Notes: generated by a model from the letters alone, not told the origin. DNA of 64,000 nucleotides from Croceicoccus bisphenolivorans (GCF_001634625.1 NZ_LRSE01000001.1:1-64000), one strand, 5' to 3'; shown: positions 37,528-47,516, counted from the stretch's first letter. Numbers and translations: made by a program.

Positions 37528-39688
37528 ATTCGTAATAGGCGTAGCCGTTCCCGTATTCGTGGCCGATCCCCTGCCGCCGGGCCTGCGCGAAATCGAACCG
37601 CGCCATCACGGCGCCGATCATGCCGGCCCCGTTGTCCGACAGACGCTTCACGGCATTCCTCACCACCCCGCGATGGCTTCGCCCGGCCTCTACCACGAAG
37701 AGCGTTGCAACGCCCGGCTGGCTGGCAAGAATGGCTGCATCCGCAAGGCCGAGGACGGGCGGCCCGTCGAGCAGGATCGTGTCATAACTCGCCTCCAGCC
37801 TGACCAGCAGTTCGGCAAACTGCGCAGAGGACAGCAGATCGGTCGGCACATTCGGGCGCGCACCGCTGGTCAATACGGACAGTTGGGGAATATCCGTCGG
37901 CGTGACCGCTGCCGTGCAGGCAAGCTGACCGGTCAGCACTTCGGACAGGCCCGGCGATTGCCGGATGCCCAGCATCGCATGGATGGACGGGCGGCGCAGG
38001 TCGCAATCGATCAGCAGCACCTTGCGCCCGCTTTCGGCGATCGATCGGGCAATGCCATAGGCGGTGGAGGACTTGCCCTCTCCCGCCTCTGTCGAAGACA
38101 GCAGCAGTTTTCGGGGAAGACCGGCAGGCGTTGCAAAGAACAGCGCCGTGCGCAGCGACGTGAATGCCTCTGCCAGCGGCTGCCCCGGTTCCGAAACAAC
38201 CTCCACCGGATCCAGCCCTTCGCGCAACCTTGGTGTGATGCCCAGCAGCTTCAGGCCGAGCCTTTCCTCGATCTCTCCGGGTGTTTTCAGCCGGTCGTCC
38301 GCCTGTTCGCGCAGGAACACGATACCCGCCGAAAGCAGCAGTCCGAACAGCGCGGCCAGCGCCAGGTTCAGCAACGGGCGCGGCGAAGACGGGCGAATGG
38401 GGGCAATGGCATGGTCGATCTGCTGCACATTGTTGCTGGTGATGTTCGCTTCCGCGCTCATCTCGCGATAACGCTGCAACAACCCGTCATAAAGCTGGCG
38501 GCTGGTATCGACCTCCCGCATCAGCGTATTCAGTTGCACCGCATCGTCACGTTCGCGCTGCGTCTGGTTTTTCAACGAATTGACGCGGGACTGAAGCTCC
38601 GCCTCACGCCTGCCGGCCATCAGATAGGCATCGCGGACCGAACGGCGAATACCCTGCGCCAGCTTCGCGATCTGCGCATCGTATTCGGCCAGCCGGTTGC
38701 GCAGAGGAGCAACCGCCGGATGGGTCGGCTTCTTGTCGGCGAGCTGTGCCTGCAGCTCGGCATCGACTTCCGCGCGGCTGGCGATCAACTGCTGCATGGC
38801 CTGGTTCGAAATCGCATCCCCGATGGCCATGTCGGGCGCACCGGCCACGAGCGACCATTTGCTCTGCGCGGCAATCCGCTGGTTGCGGGCATCGGCCAGC
38901 GCGTTGTTGTCGTTGCCAAGGTCCACCGCCGTGATCGACAGATCGGGCACACCGGCAGCACCGGGCGACGTGCGCACCAGCCCGACCGATCGGGCATAGT
39001 CGTTCGCATCCCGCTCTGCCGCTTCCAGCCGGTCTCTCGCCTCGCCAAGCTGGCGCGAGAGGAAGTCGCGGGCATAGGCCGTGCTGTCCAGCCTGCGATC
39101 CACATTATATCGCAAGTAACTGGCGACAAAGGCGTTTGCGAACCGCGCCGAAAATTCCGCATCGGGGCTGGTGAAGCTGACCGTCACGATCCGCGAGGTA
39201 GCCGGAAGGTGAATGTCGAGATTTTCGGCAATCGTGCGCAGCACCAGTTCATCCCTTGCCGCCTTTCCAGCGGCAGCAGGCGAAGGGGACACCTGCATCT
39301 TGGCGAAGAAATCGTCCGCATTGTCGAACAGCTTCAATTCACCGGCCACGCGTTTGGCCATCCGGCGGCTGCGCAGCACATCGACATGGGTCTTCAGGAA
39401 CCGTTCCGCATCCTGCCACGCCGCACCGGAAAGCTCGGTCTGCGATTCCAGGATCTGCTGCTCTTCCTGATCGATCTGGACGCTAGCCGATGCCGTGTAC
39501 CTTGGCGTCAGCAGCATCGTTGCCACCAGCCCGAGCATGATGCACCCCGCCGTCACACCGGCGATCAGCCACCTGTGGAACCATATCGCACCGGCAATCC
39601 GCCGCAGGTCCAGAACCGGCACGCTATCCATGGCATCAAAGCCGCTCCGGTCCGGCATGGCATTCGTGATCGATGATATGCTGTTCAT
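37517..39688 (-). CDS. Polysaccharide co-polymerase / bacterial tyrosine autokinase (Wzc/GumC type)
   Basis: A 723-aa inner-membrane protein. An N-terminal Wzz domain (about 25-120), a coiled-coil periplasmic region and a second transmembrane helix (about 430-450, LALAALFGLLLSAGIVFL) precede the cytoplasmic BY-kinase domain. Walker A is SSTEAGEGKSST (about 530-540), Walker A' is LLIDCDLRRP, and Walker B is DTILLDGPPVLG. The C-terminus has a tyrosine cluster at 712, 716, 718, 719 and 721. Autophosphorylation of such clusters cycles with chain-length control. The Wza-like gene is 2 bp upstream. Confidence 0.93.
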   Translation of the reverse strand: MNSISSITNAMPDRSGFDAMDSVPVLDLRRIAGAIWFHRWLIAGVTAGCIMLGLVATMLLTPRYTASASVQIDQEEQQILESQTELSGAAWQDAERFLKTHVDVLRSRRMAKRVAGELKLFDNADDFFAKMQVSPSPAAAGKAARDELVLRTIAENLDIHLPATSRIVTVSFTSPDAEFSARFANAFVASYLRYNVDRRLDSTAYARDFLSRQLGEARDRLEAAERDANDYARSVGLVRTSPGAAGVPDLSITAVDLGNDNNALADARNQRIAAQSKWSLVAGAPDMAIGDAISNQAMQQLIASRAEVDAELQAQLADKKPTHPAVAPLRNRLAEYDAQIAKLAQGIRRSVRDAYLMAGRREAELQSRVNSLKNQTQRERDDAVQLNTLMREVDTSRQLYDGLLQRYREMSAEANITSNNVQQIDHAIAPIRPSSPRPLLNLALAALFGLLLSAGIVFLREQADDRLKTPGEIEERLGLKLLGITPRLREGLDPVEVVSEPGQPLAEAFTSLRTALFFATPAGLPRKLLLSSTEAGEGKSSTAYGIARSIAESGRKVLLIDCDLRRPSIHAMLGIRQSPGLSEVLTGQLACTAAVTPTDIPQLSVLTSGARPNVPTDLLSSAQFAELLVRLEASYDTILLDGPPVLGLADAAILASQPGVATLFVVEAGRSHRGVVRNAVKRLSDNGAGMIGAVMARFDFAQARRQGIGHEYGNGYAYYEYGA

Positions 39689-39690
39689 GT

Positions 39691-40398
39691 TCAGAACGTC
39701 CGGAATACGTTGAAGAACGGGGCCGTCAGCAGGAAGTCGCGGAACGCGCCCTTCACCGCGGAATTATTCACCACCACGATGTCTCCGCCGCGCAGGGCAG
39801 GATTGTCTGCCGCGCCGGTGCGGATATCGACCAGATCGAACACCGCCCCCATGCGCTGCCCCTCTACCATGCGGAACACCATCACCTGATCCAGCTTGGC
39901 CGTTCGCGTTGGGCTTTTCGCCTGTGCGATCACCTCCAGCAGGGTCGCCCGGCCGTTGGGCAGTTCGTAACGCCCCGGCTCCGTAACCGCGCCTTCGACC
40001 GTGACGAACTGGCTGGCCGAACTGTTGACGAAGATCGTCACGCGGGCATCGTTGTAATGGTCGCGGTCCAGCCGGCGCTTGATATCGGCGGTCAACTCCT
40101 CGCTCGTCCTGCCGGCGGCGGCGACCGTGCCGATCAACGGATATTCGAACTGTCCCTCGGCATCGACGGGGATATCGGCAAAGGACAATGACGGTTCGTT
40201 GAAGACGGAAATCGTCAGCCGGTCGAACGGGCCGATGCGATAGGCGACGTGGCCCGCCGACCGCTGCTGCCCCATGGCGGTATAAGCCACGTCCCCGCGC
40301 GCCATCGATGCATCGGGCACCGATTGGCAGGCACCCAGCGAGGCAAGGCAGGCGACGGCAAAGGCAGCGCGACTGTGCGCAGATGCAGCCCTAGACAT
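39691..40398 (-). CDS. Wza-type polysaccharide export lipoprotein
   Basis: A 235-aa protein. The signal peptide ends in a lipobox CLASLGAC with lipid-modified Cys24. A Poly_export domain follows: YRIGPFDRLTISVFNEP, DIPVDAEGQFEYPLIGTV, SASQFVTVEGAVTEPGRYEL (SLBB-like). The start at 40398 overlaps the ligase stop by 8 bp. It forms the outer-membrane export channel together with the Wzc protein encoded 2 bp downstream. Confidence 0.93.
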   Translation of the reverse strand: MSRAASAHSRAAFAVACLASLGACQSVPDASMARGDVAYTAMGQQRSAGHVAYRIGPFDRLTISVFNEPSLSFADIPVDAEGQFEYPLIGTVAAAGRTSEELTADIKRRLDRDHYNDARVTIFVNSSASQFVTVEGAVTEPGRYELPNGRATLLEVIAQAKSPTRTAKLDQVMVFRMVEGQRMGAVFDLVDIRTGAADNPALRGGDIVVVNNSAVKGAFRDFLLTAPFFNVFRTF

Positions 40399-41797
40399 GG
40401 CTATGATCCCCCTGATCCGTGATGAAGCGGCCAAGCGCAATGGCCGCGATCACGGCCAGCGAAATTGAACGAAGCGGATAGTCGACGAGCGAATGGGCAG
40501 CGACGATCGCAAGGGCCGAACCGGCCCAAAGGTCTGCGGCATTCATGCCATGGCGCGCCTTTCGCCATGCGCTGCGCAGAACCGTAACCAGGCCAATGGC
40601 CAGAACCGCGACCGCGAATATCCCCGCCTCGATCACGAATTCGAGGTAATCGCAGTGCGCCCGATTGGCGTACGTCGTATCGATAACCTCCAGCCGCTCG
40701 ACCAGCGGGAAGACATGGGCGAACGTCCCCAGCCCCGTTCCCCACGGAAATGCCGCACCCGCCAGCACGATACTGTCAGGCCAGATATCGCTGATCCGCG
40801 CCTCGCTACCGATGCCGAAACGCGCGACCGCGTCACCCATCGCCGGTACTTGCCAGCACATAAGTGCCAGCCAGACCAGCAGGATTGCGGGCGTAGCGAC
40901 CATCAGCAACCGCTCCCGCTTCGAACGGACAGCCCACCGCTTGCGGGCGAAAAGCGCGCAATAGAGCATCACGGGCACGACCAGCAGTACCATTGCCGCA
41001 CGCGATCCAGTGAGCACGACCGAGAGCCCCAGAATGCTAACCGCACCCACCACCAGCGAGGCAGGCATAGCACGACCGGCCATTCTGCCCGGCGCACTAT
41101 CAAACCAGAGGGCCAGTATCGCACACATGCCGATCAGCAGCATATCACCCTGGCTGTTCTGGTTGGCAAACAGCCCGCCCGGCCCGGCATCGATGCTGCG
41201 CGGATGGATTTGAAAACCGCCACCGGACAGCAGTTGCAGCCACCCAAGCATCGCCGACAGCAGGGCAAGCAACGCGACTGCCACCAGAACAAGCGCGAAC
41301 CTGTCGCGCGGCACGAGTGTTGCCAGCAGGAACGCGGCCATGGGCGGCACGAGGGCGAGCAACGCCCAGAGCGTTGACATCGAATCAAGGCTCAGCGGCC
41401 ACCACGCGTCTGCTGCACCCGCCGCGCCCAGTGCCGCGCGCAGACCTTCACGCATAGGTAGCGAAAGCGCCTGTTCCGGCGGAAGCGGGACCAGCTGCAC
41501 AACCGCCAGCAGTGGCAGCAACAGCGCGAGTGCAACCGCACTTCGATCCGGCCGTCCGATTTCACCGTTCGTGCTGAACGCCAGCCCAATGACGATCGCG
41601 ATAGCGGCGAGAATCACTACCGTTTCCCCCAGCGGCGAAGGAGAACCGCCGCCGCCGGCCAGCACTGCGACCAACAGCAAAAGTAGCAGGGCGAGATCGA
41701 CCGAAAAACCACCCCGCAACATGGCCCTTCCCGCCAAGGAAAAATGCGAGGGACTGCGCCGGGCCCGATCCGAAGGAGCGAAACGGTATATGTTCAC
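40391..41797 (-). CDS. O-antigen ligase / Wzy-like membrane protein
   Basis: A 468-aa polytopic protein of the Wzy_C / O-antigen ligase superfamily. It shows about 11 hydrophobic helices, the Arg/Ala cluster LTGSRAAMVLLVVPVML, and a large periplasmic loop with FPWGTGLGTFAHVFP and RAHCDYLEFVIEAG (His in the catalytic loop). A second Wzy-like protein is encoded at 35100. One of the two may polymerise and the other ligate or be dedicated to a second glycan. Overlap with the Wza gene suggests an operon. Confidence 0.85.
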   Translation of the reverse strand: MNIYRFAPSDRARRSPSHFSLAGRAMLRGGFSVDLALLLLLLVAVLAGGGGSPSPLGETVVILAAIAIVIGLAFSTNGEIGRPDRSAVALALLLPLLAVVQLVPLPPEQALSLPMREGLRAALGAAGAADAWWPLSLDSMSTLWALLALVPPMAAFLLATLVPRDRFALVLVAVALLALLSAMLGWLQLLSGGGFQIHPRSIDAGPGGLFANQNSQGDMLLIGMCAILALWFDSAPGRMAGRAMPASLVVGAVSILGLSVVLTGSRAAMVLLVVPVMLYCALFARKRWAVRSKRERLLMVATPAILLVWLALMCWQVPAMGDAVARFGIGSEARISDIWPDSIVLAGAAFPWGTGLGTFAHVFPLVERLEVIDTTYANRAHCDYLEFVIEAGIFAVAVLAIGLVTVLRSAWRKARHGMNAADLWAGSALAIVAAHSLVDYPLRSISLAVIAAIALGRFITDQGDHSHV

Positions 41798-41939
41798 GAA
41801 CCACCCCTTCCTATGCCAGATCCCATGCCGCGCAAGCAGCCGCCTTTGCCCCGCGAAGCGAAAAGGCGCCGCAGTATTCGTTGCCCCCCGATCCGACCGG
41901 ACGGGTTCTTGCGAAGCGCGCAGAACCCGCCGCGATCAG

Positions 41940-42206
41940 TCAGCCATTGCTGTCCGACGAAGCCGTAACGACAACCGCACCGGCCACAACCGCCCCGATG
42001 ATTGCCGGAATCAGGAAGGCCAGCGGCAGGATGTCCGAACTCTCCTCCGCCTTGCGCGACGCGCGGGACGGCAGGTTCTTGGCCGAAACATTCGTTGCGA
42101 CACCGGTGGGCACGGCGTCGCTGGCGCGCACGGGCTTTGCGGCGGCGGCAACCGGTCCGGTCATTACCGCCATTGCGGCCATCGCACCGATAAACAGTCT
42201 TGCCAT
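41940..42206 (-). CDS. Small exported or membrane-anchored protein, unknown
   Basis: An 88-aa protein. MARLFIGAMAAMAVMTGPVAAAAKP is a signal peptide. A short polar middle (VRASDAVPTGVATNVSAKN) follows, and a second hydrophobic segment near the C-terminus, ILPLAFLIPAIIGAVVAGAVVVTASSDSNG, would anchor it. The start at 42206 has AAGGAGA 9-10 nt upstream; the longer frame starts at 42233. It lies in the exopolysaccharide locus on the same strand as the ligase-Wza-Wzc genes. I do not recognise the family. Confidence 0.6.
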   Translation of the reverse strand: MARLFIGAMAAMAVMTGPVAAAAKPVRASDAVPTGVATNVSAKNLPSRASRKAEESSDILPLAFLIPAIIGAVVAGAVVVTASSDSNG

Positions 42207-42400
42207 GATCACTTTCTCCTTCGTTCTTGCCAACGAGGTAACCCTGAAATCCGGCTACCCCGCTTCTCGCATGGGTTGCAGCCCGTTTCGGAACCGTTTT
42301 GGAGACATCCGTAGAAACCCTCACCGAAACCGACCCAAATGCTCGAAAACAAACGAATATAGGGGGTGACGCCAAGGCGCAGTTGCCTCATCGAAATGCC

Positions 42401-43600
42401 ATGCGGATCGCGATAATCAACACACTCTATCCACCCACAACTGTCGGCGGTGCAGAGCGCAGCGTTGCCGTTCTCGCCGAAGGATTGGCCCGTACCGGCC
42501 ACGACGTTCACGCCATCGTGCTGGATGATGTCGGGAGCGTCCGAACAGAGACCGTGGTGTCAGTTCGCGTCCATAGGCTGCCGCATGGCAATGCCTACTG
42601 GCCATTTGATGGCAAGCAGCGCGGGAAACTGGAAAAGGCGGCCTGGCACTTGCGCGATCGCGGGAAGGCAACAGTCGAAGATTCCGTGGCCGAATTGCTG
42701 AACCAAATCGCGCCCGATGTTCTGCACACCAACAACCTCACCGGTTTCGGATCGGGTATCGTGCCAATGGCAAGGCGCATGGGTCTGCCCGTTGTGCATA
42801 CGCTGCGCGATTTCAGCCTGCTCTGCGCGCGCGCCAGCTTGTTCCGTGATGGCCAGGACTGCACAAGGCGCTGCATCGCGTGCAGGGCGATAACCACCCC
42901 GCGCATCAGGACGGCAGCCGATGTCGATGTCGTCGTCGGGAACAGTACTTACATGATAGAGCAGCATCGCGCGTTCGGGATGTTCAGGGCCACTGCGGCG
43001 AAAACGATCTACAACGCGGTTCCTGAGCTACCGGATGCACCCCGCCGCACCGATGCGCATGGAAGCCCGTTCCGCTTCGGATTTGCAGGGGCGATCAAAC
43101 CGGAAAAGGGGATCGGGATATTGCTAGATGCCTGCCGACGCCTGCCGGAAAGCGGTTGGTCGCTGGCGATAGCGGGGCGCGGTAACGAAGGCTATCTGGC
43201 GCACCTGAAAAACAAGTACGCAGGGTTGCCGCTGACGTGGTTGGGCTTCGTGCCGATCGAACGATTTCTCGCTGACGTGGATTTGACAGTGATCCCCTCG
43301 ATCTGGCCCGAGCCCATGCCGCGCACGCTGATCGAAACGCTGGCCAGCGGGCTGCCTGCTATCGTTTCCGATGCCGGTGGATCGAAGGAAGTGGCCGCAA
43401 TGTCGCCGCACGCGCGGGTCTACCCGAAACGCGATATTTCGGCTCTGGCGGAGCTGATGCAGGACAGCATCGCTACCGGACGGCAGAATATCGCCATCGA
43501 TGGCGATCTGACGCACCGCTTCTCTGTCGAAAGACTGGTAGGCGAATATGTCGAGGTCTACCGACAGGCCGTATCCCTTCGGGCAACTGACCCGTCATGA
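42401..43600 (+). CDS. GT4-type glycosyltransferase (exopolysaccharide)
   Basis: A 399-aa GT-B enzyme. MRIAIINTLYPPTTVGGAERSVAVLAEG opens the N-terminal domain. The donor motif is PSIWPEPMPRTLIETLASGLPAIV, with the E-x7-E replaced by EPMPRTLIE. The ATG at 42401 follows the family; the frame from 42299 adds a non-family leader. It overlaps the acetyltransferase start by 4 bp (ATGA), indicating coupled translation. Confidence 0.88.
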   Translation: MRIAIINTLYPPTTVGGAERSVAVLAEGLARTGHDVHAIVLDDVGSVRTETVVSVRVHRLPHGNAYWPFDGKQRGKLEKAAWHLRDRGKATVEDSVAELLNQIAPDVLHTNNLTGFGSGIVPMARRMGLPVVHTLRDFSLLCARASLFRDGQDCTRRCIACRAITTPRIRTAADVDVVVGNSTYMIEQHRAFGMFRATAAKTIYNAVPELPDAPRRTDAHGSPFRFGFAGAIKPEKGIGILLDACRRLPESGWSLAIAGRGNEGYLAHLKNKYAGLPLTWLGFVPIERFLADVDLTVIPSIWPEPMPRTLIETLASGLPAIVSDAGGSKEVAAMSPHARVYPKRDISALAELMQDSIATGRQNIAIDGDLTHRFSVERLVGEYVEVYRQAVSLRATDPS

Positions 43601-44166
43601 GCAAGACTACAGGCTCCGCTACCGAACAATCGCTGCGACGACTGGTCGCGCAGGATGTCGCCATCTGGGCGCACCATGCGAGCAAGACACCCGGTTGGCG
43701 CTTCTACGCCCGCCACCTCATGCTCCGCCCGGGGTTTAATTTCGTGCTGGGCCACCGCATCGCACGCCGGTTGCGCCGCGTGCCGGTCGTCGGTCCGGCC
43801 CTGTTTCGCATCGGCCTGTTCACACTGGAAATGGTCTATTCCAGCGAGATCGGCGCGACCGCGGAAATCGGCGGTGGCCTCTACATCCCGCATCCGTTCG
43901 GCATCGTGATCGGCAACGGCGCGAAAGTGGCAAAGGGCGTCACCATCCTGCAGAATGTCACTTTGGGCCGCCGCAATCCGGCGGACACGCAAATGCCAGT
44001 GGTCGGCGATGGTGCATTCGTCGGTGCTGGGGCAGTCCTTGTCGGCGATATCGGGATTGGCGCTGGCGCGACCGTCGCGGCCAATGCGCTGGTGCTTGAA
44101 GATGTGCCAGCCAACGCGCGGGCCATCGGCAATCCCGCGCGGATCATCCCCGCAAGATCCGCCTGA
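43597..44166 (+). CDS. Hexapeptide-repeat acyltransferase (serine O-acetyltransferase-like)
   Basis: A 189-aa left-handed beta-helix protein. The helical N-terminus (LMLRPGFNFVLGHRIARRL) and repeats IPHPFGIVIGNGAKVAKGVTILQNVTLG look like the CysE-related acetyltransferases found in capsule and colanic acid loci. The His of IPHPFG is the probable catalytic residue. In this locus it more likely O-acetylates a sugar than makes O-acetylserine. It ends 33 bp before the tail of the priming transferase. Confidence 0.87.
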   Translation: MSKTTGSATEQSLRRLVAQDVAIWAHHASKTPGWRFYARHLMLRPGFNFVLGHRIARRLRRVPVVGPALFRIGLFTLEMVYSSEIGATAEIGGGLYIPHPFGIVIGNGAKVAKGVTILQNVTLGRRNPADTQMPVVGDGAFVGAGAVLVGDIGIGAGATVAANALVLEDVPANARAIGNPARIIPARSA

Positions 44167-44199
44167 AACTTCCCGCCTTAGGGTGCGGGTTAACGAAGG

Positions 44200-45657
44200 T
44201 CAGAACGCCTGCGGATGCACAAGCACGCGGGCCGTGGCCGCAACGATCCGCAGATCGCGCCAGATCGACCAGCCGTCCAGATATTCCAGATCGGCCTGGA
44301 GGCGGCTGCTCAACTGCTCCTCCCGTTCGGTGGCGCCGCGATGCCCGCGAACCTGCGCCAGACCGGTGAGGCCCGGTTTCAGGGCGTGGCGTTCCCAATA
44401 GCGCCGGTCGACCTGCCAGTAGAGCTTGTCTCCCGCCTTCGCCATGGCAGCGTGCGGGCGCGGGCCGACGATGCTCATCTCCCCTTTAAGCACGTTGAGC
44501 AGTTGCGGCAGTTCATCCATGGAGGTCGCCCTGATGAAACGGCCGACGCGCGTAACCCGCGCATCGCCACGCCGGGTCAGCTGCGCGGCGGCGTGATCAC
44601 ATTGCGCAACGCCCATGGAGCGGAACTTGAACATGTCGAACGTGCGGTTGCCCTGCCCCATCCGCTGCTGGCGGAAGAAGACCGGTCCGCCATCCTCAAG
44701 CAGGATCGCCAGTGCCACTACCGCGAAAAGCGGCAGGCACATTACGATTGCGCTGGCGGCCACAATCATGTCGAACCCCCGCTTCAAAAGGCGCGAATGC
44801 ATGGCCAGAGGGTGCGCGGAAATAACCAGCGTACCGTGCCCGCCCACGCGCGACGCGCCAATCACACCCAGATTGTCGACACACTCGTCCACGATCTCGC
44901 ATTGCGCGTCGAAACTTTTGAGCAGCGCGGCCCAAGCCTTGCGCTTGTCCGCAGGGCAAGCAACCACGACTCTGTCCATGCGATGGACGACTTCACCGAT
45001 CCTGCTCATCGTCACCGGGTCGTCAGCGTCCGGTTGCAGCCCCAACGCCCGCGCATCGATCCGGCGCGCCCATGACATGCCGGGTACGGATCGGCCATCC
45101 TCGATCAACAGCTTGCGCTCTATCACGTTGCCGCCAAGCTGTTTCACATGCAGTGCAAACACGATGCGTGTTACCACCATTGCGCACGATGCCAGGATCA
45201 GGCCACCGACAGTGGAAATGCGCGATACGTCGTGGCTGGCCTTGGCGGCAAACAGCAAGACAATGATTGCAAGGACGGAATAAACCAACGCGCGCACGCC
45301 CCTGCCCGCCGACACTGCCGGTCTGCCGATGACCATGCGGTCGTATGACCCCGTCAACATGGCGATCGCGACTACCATAACTGGCGCGATCGTCGCAAAG
45401 ACCGTCGCGCCACCGCCGACGGACAGACCATGCAACATGCCCGCCCCCGCGAAGGCGAGATAGGTGCCCAGAAAATCCGACAGGCCCAGAGAAAACTGGA
45501 TCACGACCCTTTGCGAAGGGGCCAGTCCCGACCTGCGTTCTTCCACGACGGCCGGATCGGCCACAAATTGACGAACTTGCTCCATCGTTTCTGCAACGGC
45601 CCGGCACGCTTGCACCACGCCGCCATTCCCCCCTTTCGGATAAGCTGGCGGATCCAT
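44200..45657 (-). CDS. Undecaprenyl-phosphate sugar-1-phosphate transferase (WcaJ/ExoY type)
   Basis: A 485-aa polyisoprenyl-phosphate hexose-1-phosphate transferase, the priming enzyme of the repeat unit. About four N-terminal membrane helices, a CoA-binding-like central domain, and the C-terminal catalytic domain with [47 protein letters not shown] and [15 protein letters not shown] are present. The upstream Met at 45657 is followed by a Met at 45585; either may be used. Its promoter region includes an 8-bp inverted repeat (45697-45736). Confidence 0.93.
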   Translation of the reverse strand: MDPPAYPKGGNGGVVQACRAVAETMEQVRQFVADPAVVEERRSGLAPSQRVVIQFSLGLSDFLGTYLAFAGAGMLHGLSVGGGATVFATIAPVMVVAIAMLTGSYDRMVIGRPAVSAGRGVRALVYSVLAIIVLLFAAKASHDVSRISTVGGLILASCAMVVTRIVFALHVKQLGGNVIERKLLIEDGRSVPGMSWARRIDARALGLQPDADDPVTMSRIGEVVHRMDRVVVACPADKRKAWAALLKSFDAQCEIVDECVDNLGVIGASRVGGHGTLVISAHPLAMHSRLLKRGFDMIVAASAIVMCLPLFAVVALAILLEDGGPVFFRQQRMGQGNRTFDMFKFRSMGVAQCDHAAAQLTRRGDARVTRVGRFIRATSMDELPQLLNVLKGEMSIVGPRPHAAMAKAGDKLYWQVDRRYWERHALKPGLTGLAQVRGHRGATEREEQLSSRLQADLEYLDGWSIWRDLRIVAATARVLVHPQAF

Positions 45658-45696
45658 CCGGAAGCGGCCGGATTACCCCTTCGGCCGTGGTCACTT

Positions 45697-45736
45697 GCTT
45701 ACGATCCCGGTTACCATGACCATTGACCTCGTAAGC
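45697..45736. promoter_or_regulatory. Inverted repeat GCTTACGA...TCGTAAGC upstream of the priming transferase gene
   Basis: Perfect 8-bp arms with a 24-nt spacer sit in the 248-bp gap between the priming transferase gene (minus) and the pirin gene (plus). The spacer contains the partly dyadic GGTTACCATGACCATTGACC. It could be an operator or an mRNA leader hairpin. Confidence 0.3.
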
Positions 45737-45905
45737 GCGGAAGCCATTCGAAAACGGAGCGGACGGGATAGGTATTGATCCGGAGTGGAGGCATTGCCCC
45801 AACGCGCCACGTGGCGCATGATCGCAACGAAACCGAAACCGCATTCAGCCAGAACAGCCGCCAATAAAGCGCCCGAAACACCACTCGTCGCAGGAGAAGC
45901 CGCCC

Positions 45906-46817
45906 ATGAGCATTGAGGACGACATGTCGACGGCGATCGACATCACGGTAGAGCCTGTCAGCCACGATCTGGGCGGTTTCACCGTTCGCCGCGCGGTCCC
46001 TTCACCGCGCAGGCGCATGGTCGGCCCGTTCGTCTTCGTCGACGAATTCGGTCCGGCCTTCCTCAATCCCGGCAGCGGGATGGACGTGCGCCCCCACCCG
46101 CACATCGGACTTGCGACCGTGACATACCTTGTCGAAGGCGCGATCGACCATCGCGATTCGCTGGGCACCTTTGCCACGATCAGGCCCGGTGCGGTGAACC
46201 TGATGACGGCCGGGCGCGGCATCGTCCATTCCGAACGCACCCCGCCGCCAGAGCGGGAGACAGGCCTGCACCTGTTCGGCATGCAGACATGGCTGGCCCT
46301 GCCCGAACGGCTGGAGGAAACCGACCCCGCTTTCGAAGGCACCGCCGCGCAGGATCTGCCCGTCATCACCGATACCGGTGTCGAAGCCCGCATCATCATG
46401 GGCAGCCTGTGGGGCGAAACCGCGCCGACGACTTGCCACTCGGAAACGATCTATGCCGACATCGCACTGGCCGCTGGCGCAAGCCTGCCCATCGATGCCG
46501 AAGCGGACGAACGCGGCGTCATGCTGATTTCGGGAGAGGCAGAGATCGATGGCGAACCGCTTACACTCTATGCCCTCCATGTCCTGCGGCCGGGGCGTGC
46601 GATGCGGCTGGCCTCGGTCAGCGGCGGGCGGATCATGCTGCTGGGCGGGGAAGCGATGGGCCCGCGCAGGGTGTGGTGGAATTTCGTTTCCAGCCGGATG
46701 GAACGGATCGAACAGGCGAAGGAAGACTGGACGGAAGGCCGCTTTCCCGTCGTTCCGGGGGATGAAAAGGAGTTCATTCCCATCCCCGAAAAGCCCAAGA
46801 CCGTCAGTTACCCCTAG
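45906..46817 (+). CDS. Pirin family protein
   Basis: A 303-aa bicupin protein. The N-terminal cupin has MVGPFVFVDEFGPAF and the metal-binding RPHPHIGLATVTYLVEG (two His), followed by GAVNLMTAGRGIVHSER with a third His. The C-terminal cupin has ADERGVMLISGEAEIDGEPLTLYAL. Bacterial pirins include quercetin dioxygenases and regulatory proteins; the function here is open. It is preceded by AGGAGAAG and lies 36 bp before hisG. Confidence 0.92.
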   Translation: MSIEDDMSTAIDITVEPVSHDLGGFTVRRAVPSPRRRMVGPFVFVDEFGPAFLNPGSGMDVRPHPHIGLATVTYLVEGAIDHRDSLGTFATIRPGAVNLMTAGRGIVHSERTPPPERETGLHLFGMQTWLALPERLEETDPAFEGTAAQDLPVITDTGVEARIIMGSLWGETAPTTCHSETIYADIALAAGASLPIDAEADERGVMLISGEAEIDGEPLTLYALHVLRPGRAMRLASVSGGRIMLLGGEAMGPRRVWWNFVSSRMERIEQAKEDWTEGRFPVVPGDEKEFIPIPEKPKTVSYP

Positions 46818-46853
46818 CCTAAGCGCCCCATGCGGCCTATCTGCCCGCCTGTC

Positions 46854-47516
46854 ATGACCGCCACTCTCACTTTCGCCGTGCCCAAGGGGCGCATTCTCGA
46901 CGAAGCGTTGCCGCTGATGGCGCGCGCCGGGATCGTGCCGGAGGCAGGATTCCACGACAAGAAGAACCGCTCGCTTTCATTCGCCTGCGAAGATCCGCAC
47001 ACACGCGTCATCCGCGTGCGCGCCTTCGACGTGGCTACGTTCGTGGCACATGGCGCCGCGCAGGCGGGCATCGTCGGTTCCGACGTGATAGAGGAGTTCG
47101 ACTACCCCGATCTCTATGCGCCAGTCGATCTCGACATCGGGCACTGCCGCCTGTCCATAGCCGAGCCGAAGGATGCGGTTGCCCCCTCATCGGGCAATGC
47201 CAGCCACCTGCGCGTGGCGACCAAGTACCCCAACCTCACCCGCCGGTGGTTCGAGGCGAAGGGTATTCAGGCCGAATGCGTGAAGCTGAACGGCGCAATG
47301 GAACTTGCCCCCTCGCTCGGCCTCGCCAGCCAGATCGTCGATCTCGTCTCCACCGGCACGACGCTGCGTGAAAACGGCCTTGTCGAAACGGCGGAGCTTC
47401 TGCCCGTATCGGCGCGCCTGATCGTCAATCGCGCGGCGCTGAAGACCGATCCGGAACGGCTGGGCGCATTGATCGAGAATTTCCGTGCCCTCTCGGCAGA
47501 GGCGAAAGCGGCCTGA
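46854..47516 (+). CDS. hisG: ATP phosphoribosyltransferase, short form
   Basis: The first step of histidine biosynthesis. It is 220 aa with [34 protein letters not shown], and the PRPP-binding [19 protein letters not shown]. It lacks the C-terminal regulatory domain, so it should need the HisZ partner, which is not in the window. The start at 46854 gives family length; an in-frame Met lies 8 codons upstream at 46830. Its stop overlaps the hisD start by one base. Confidence 0.95.
   Translation: MTATLTFAVPKGRILDEALPLMARAGIVPEAGFHDKKNRSLSFACEDPHTRVIRVRAFDVATFVAHGAAQAGIVGSDVIEEFDYPDLYAPVDLDIGHCRLSIAEPKDAVAPSSGNASHLRVATKYPNLTRRWFEAKGIQAECVKLNGAMELAPSLGLASQIVDLVSTGTTLRENGLVETAELLPVSARLIVNRAALKTDPERLGALIENFRALSAEAKAA

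Noticed and set aside
36884-39676. A 930-codon open frame on the plus strand opposite the Wzc gene
   Set aside because: It is antisense to a clear Wzc-type kinase whose domains and motifs are intact, has repetitive Arg/Gly/Gln composition typical of shadow frames in high-GC DNA, and no recognisable family sequence.
29681-45657. Mobile element or integrated phage as origin of the spike-like genes
   Set aside because: No integrase, transposase, att-like repeat or other virion gene is visible in or next to the locus.
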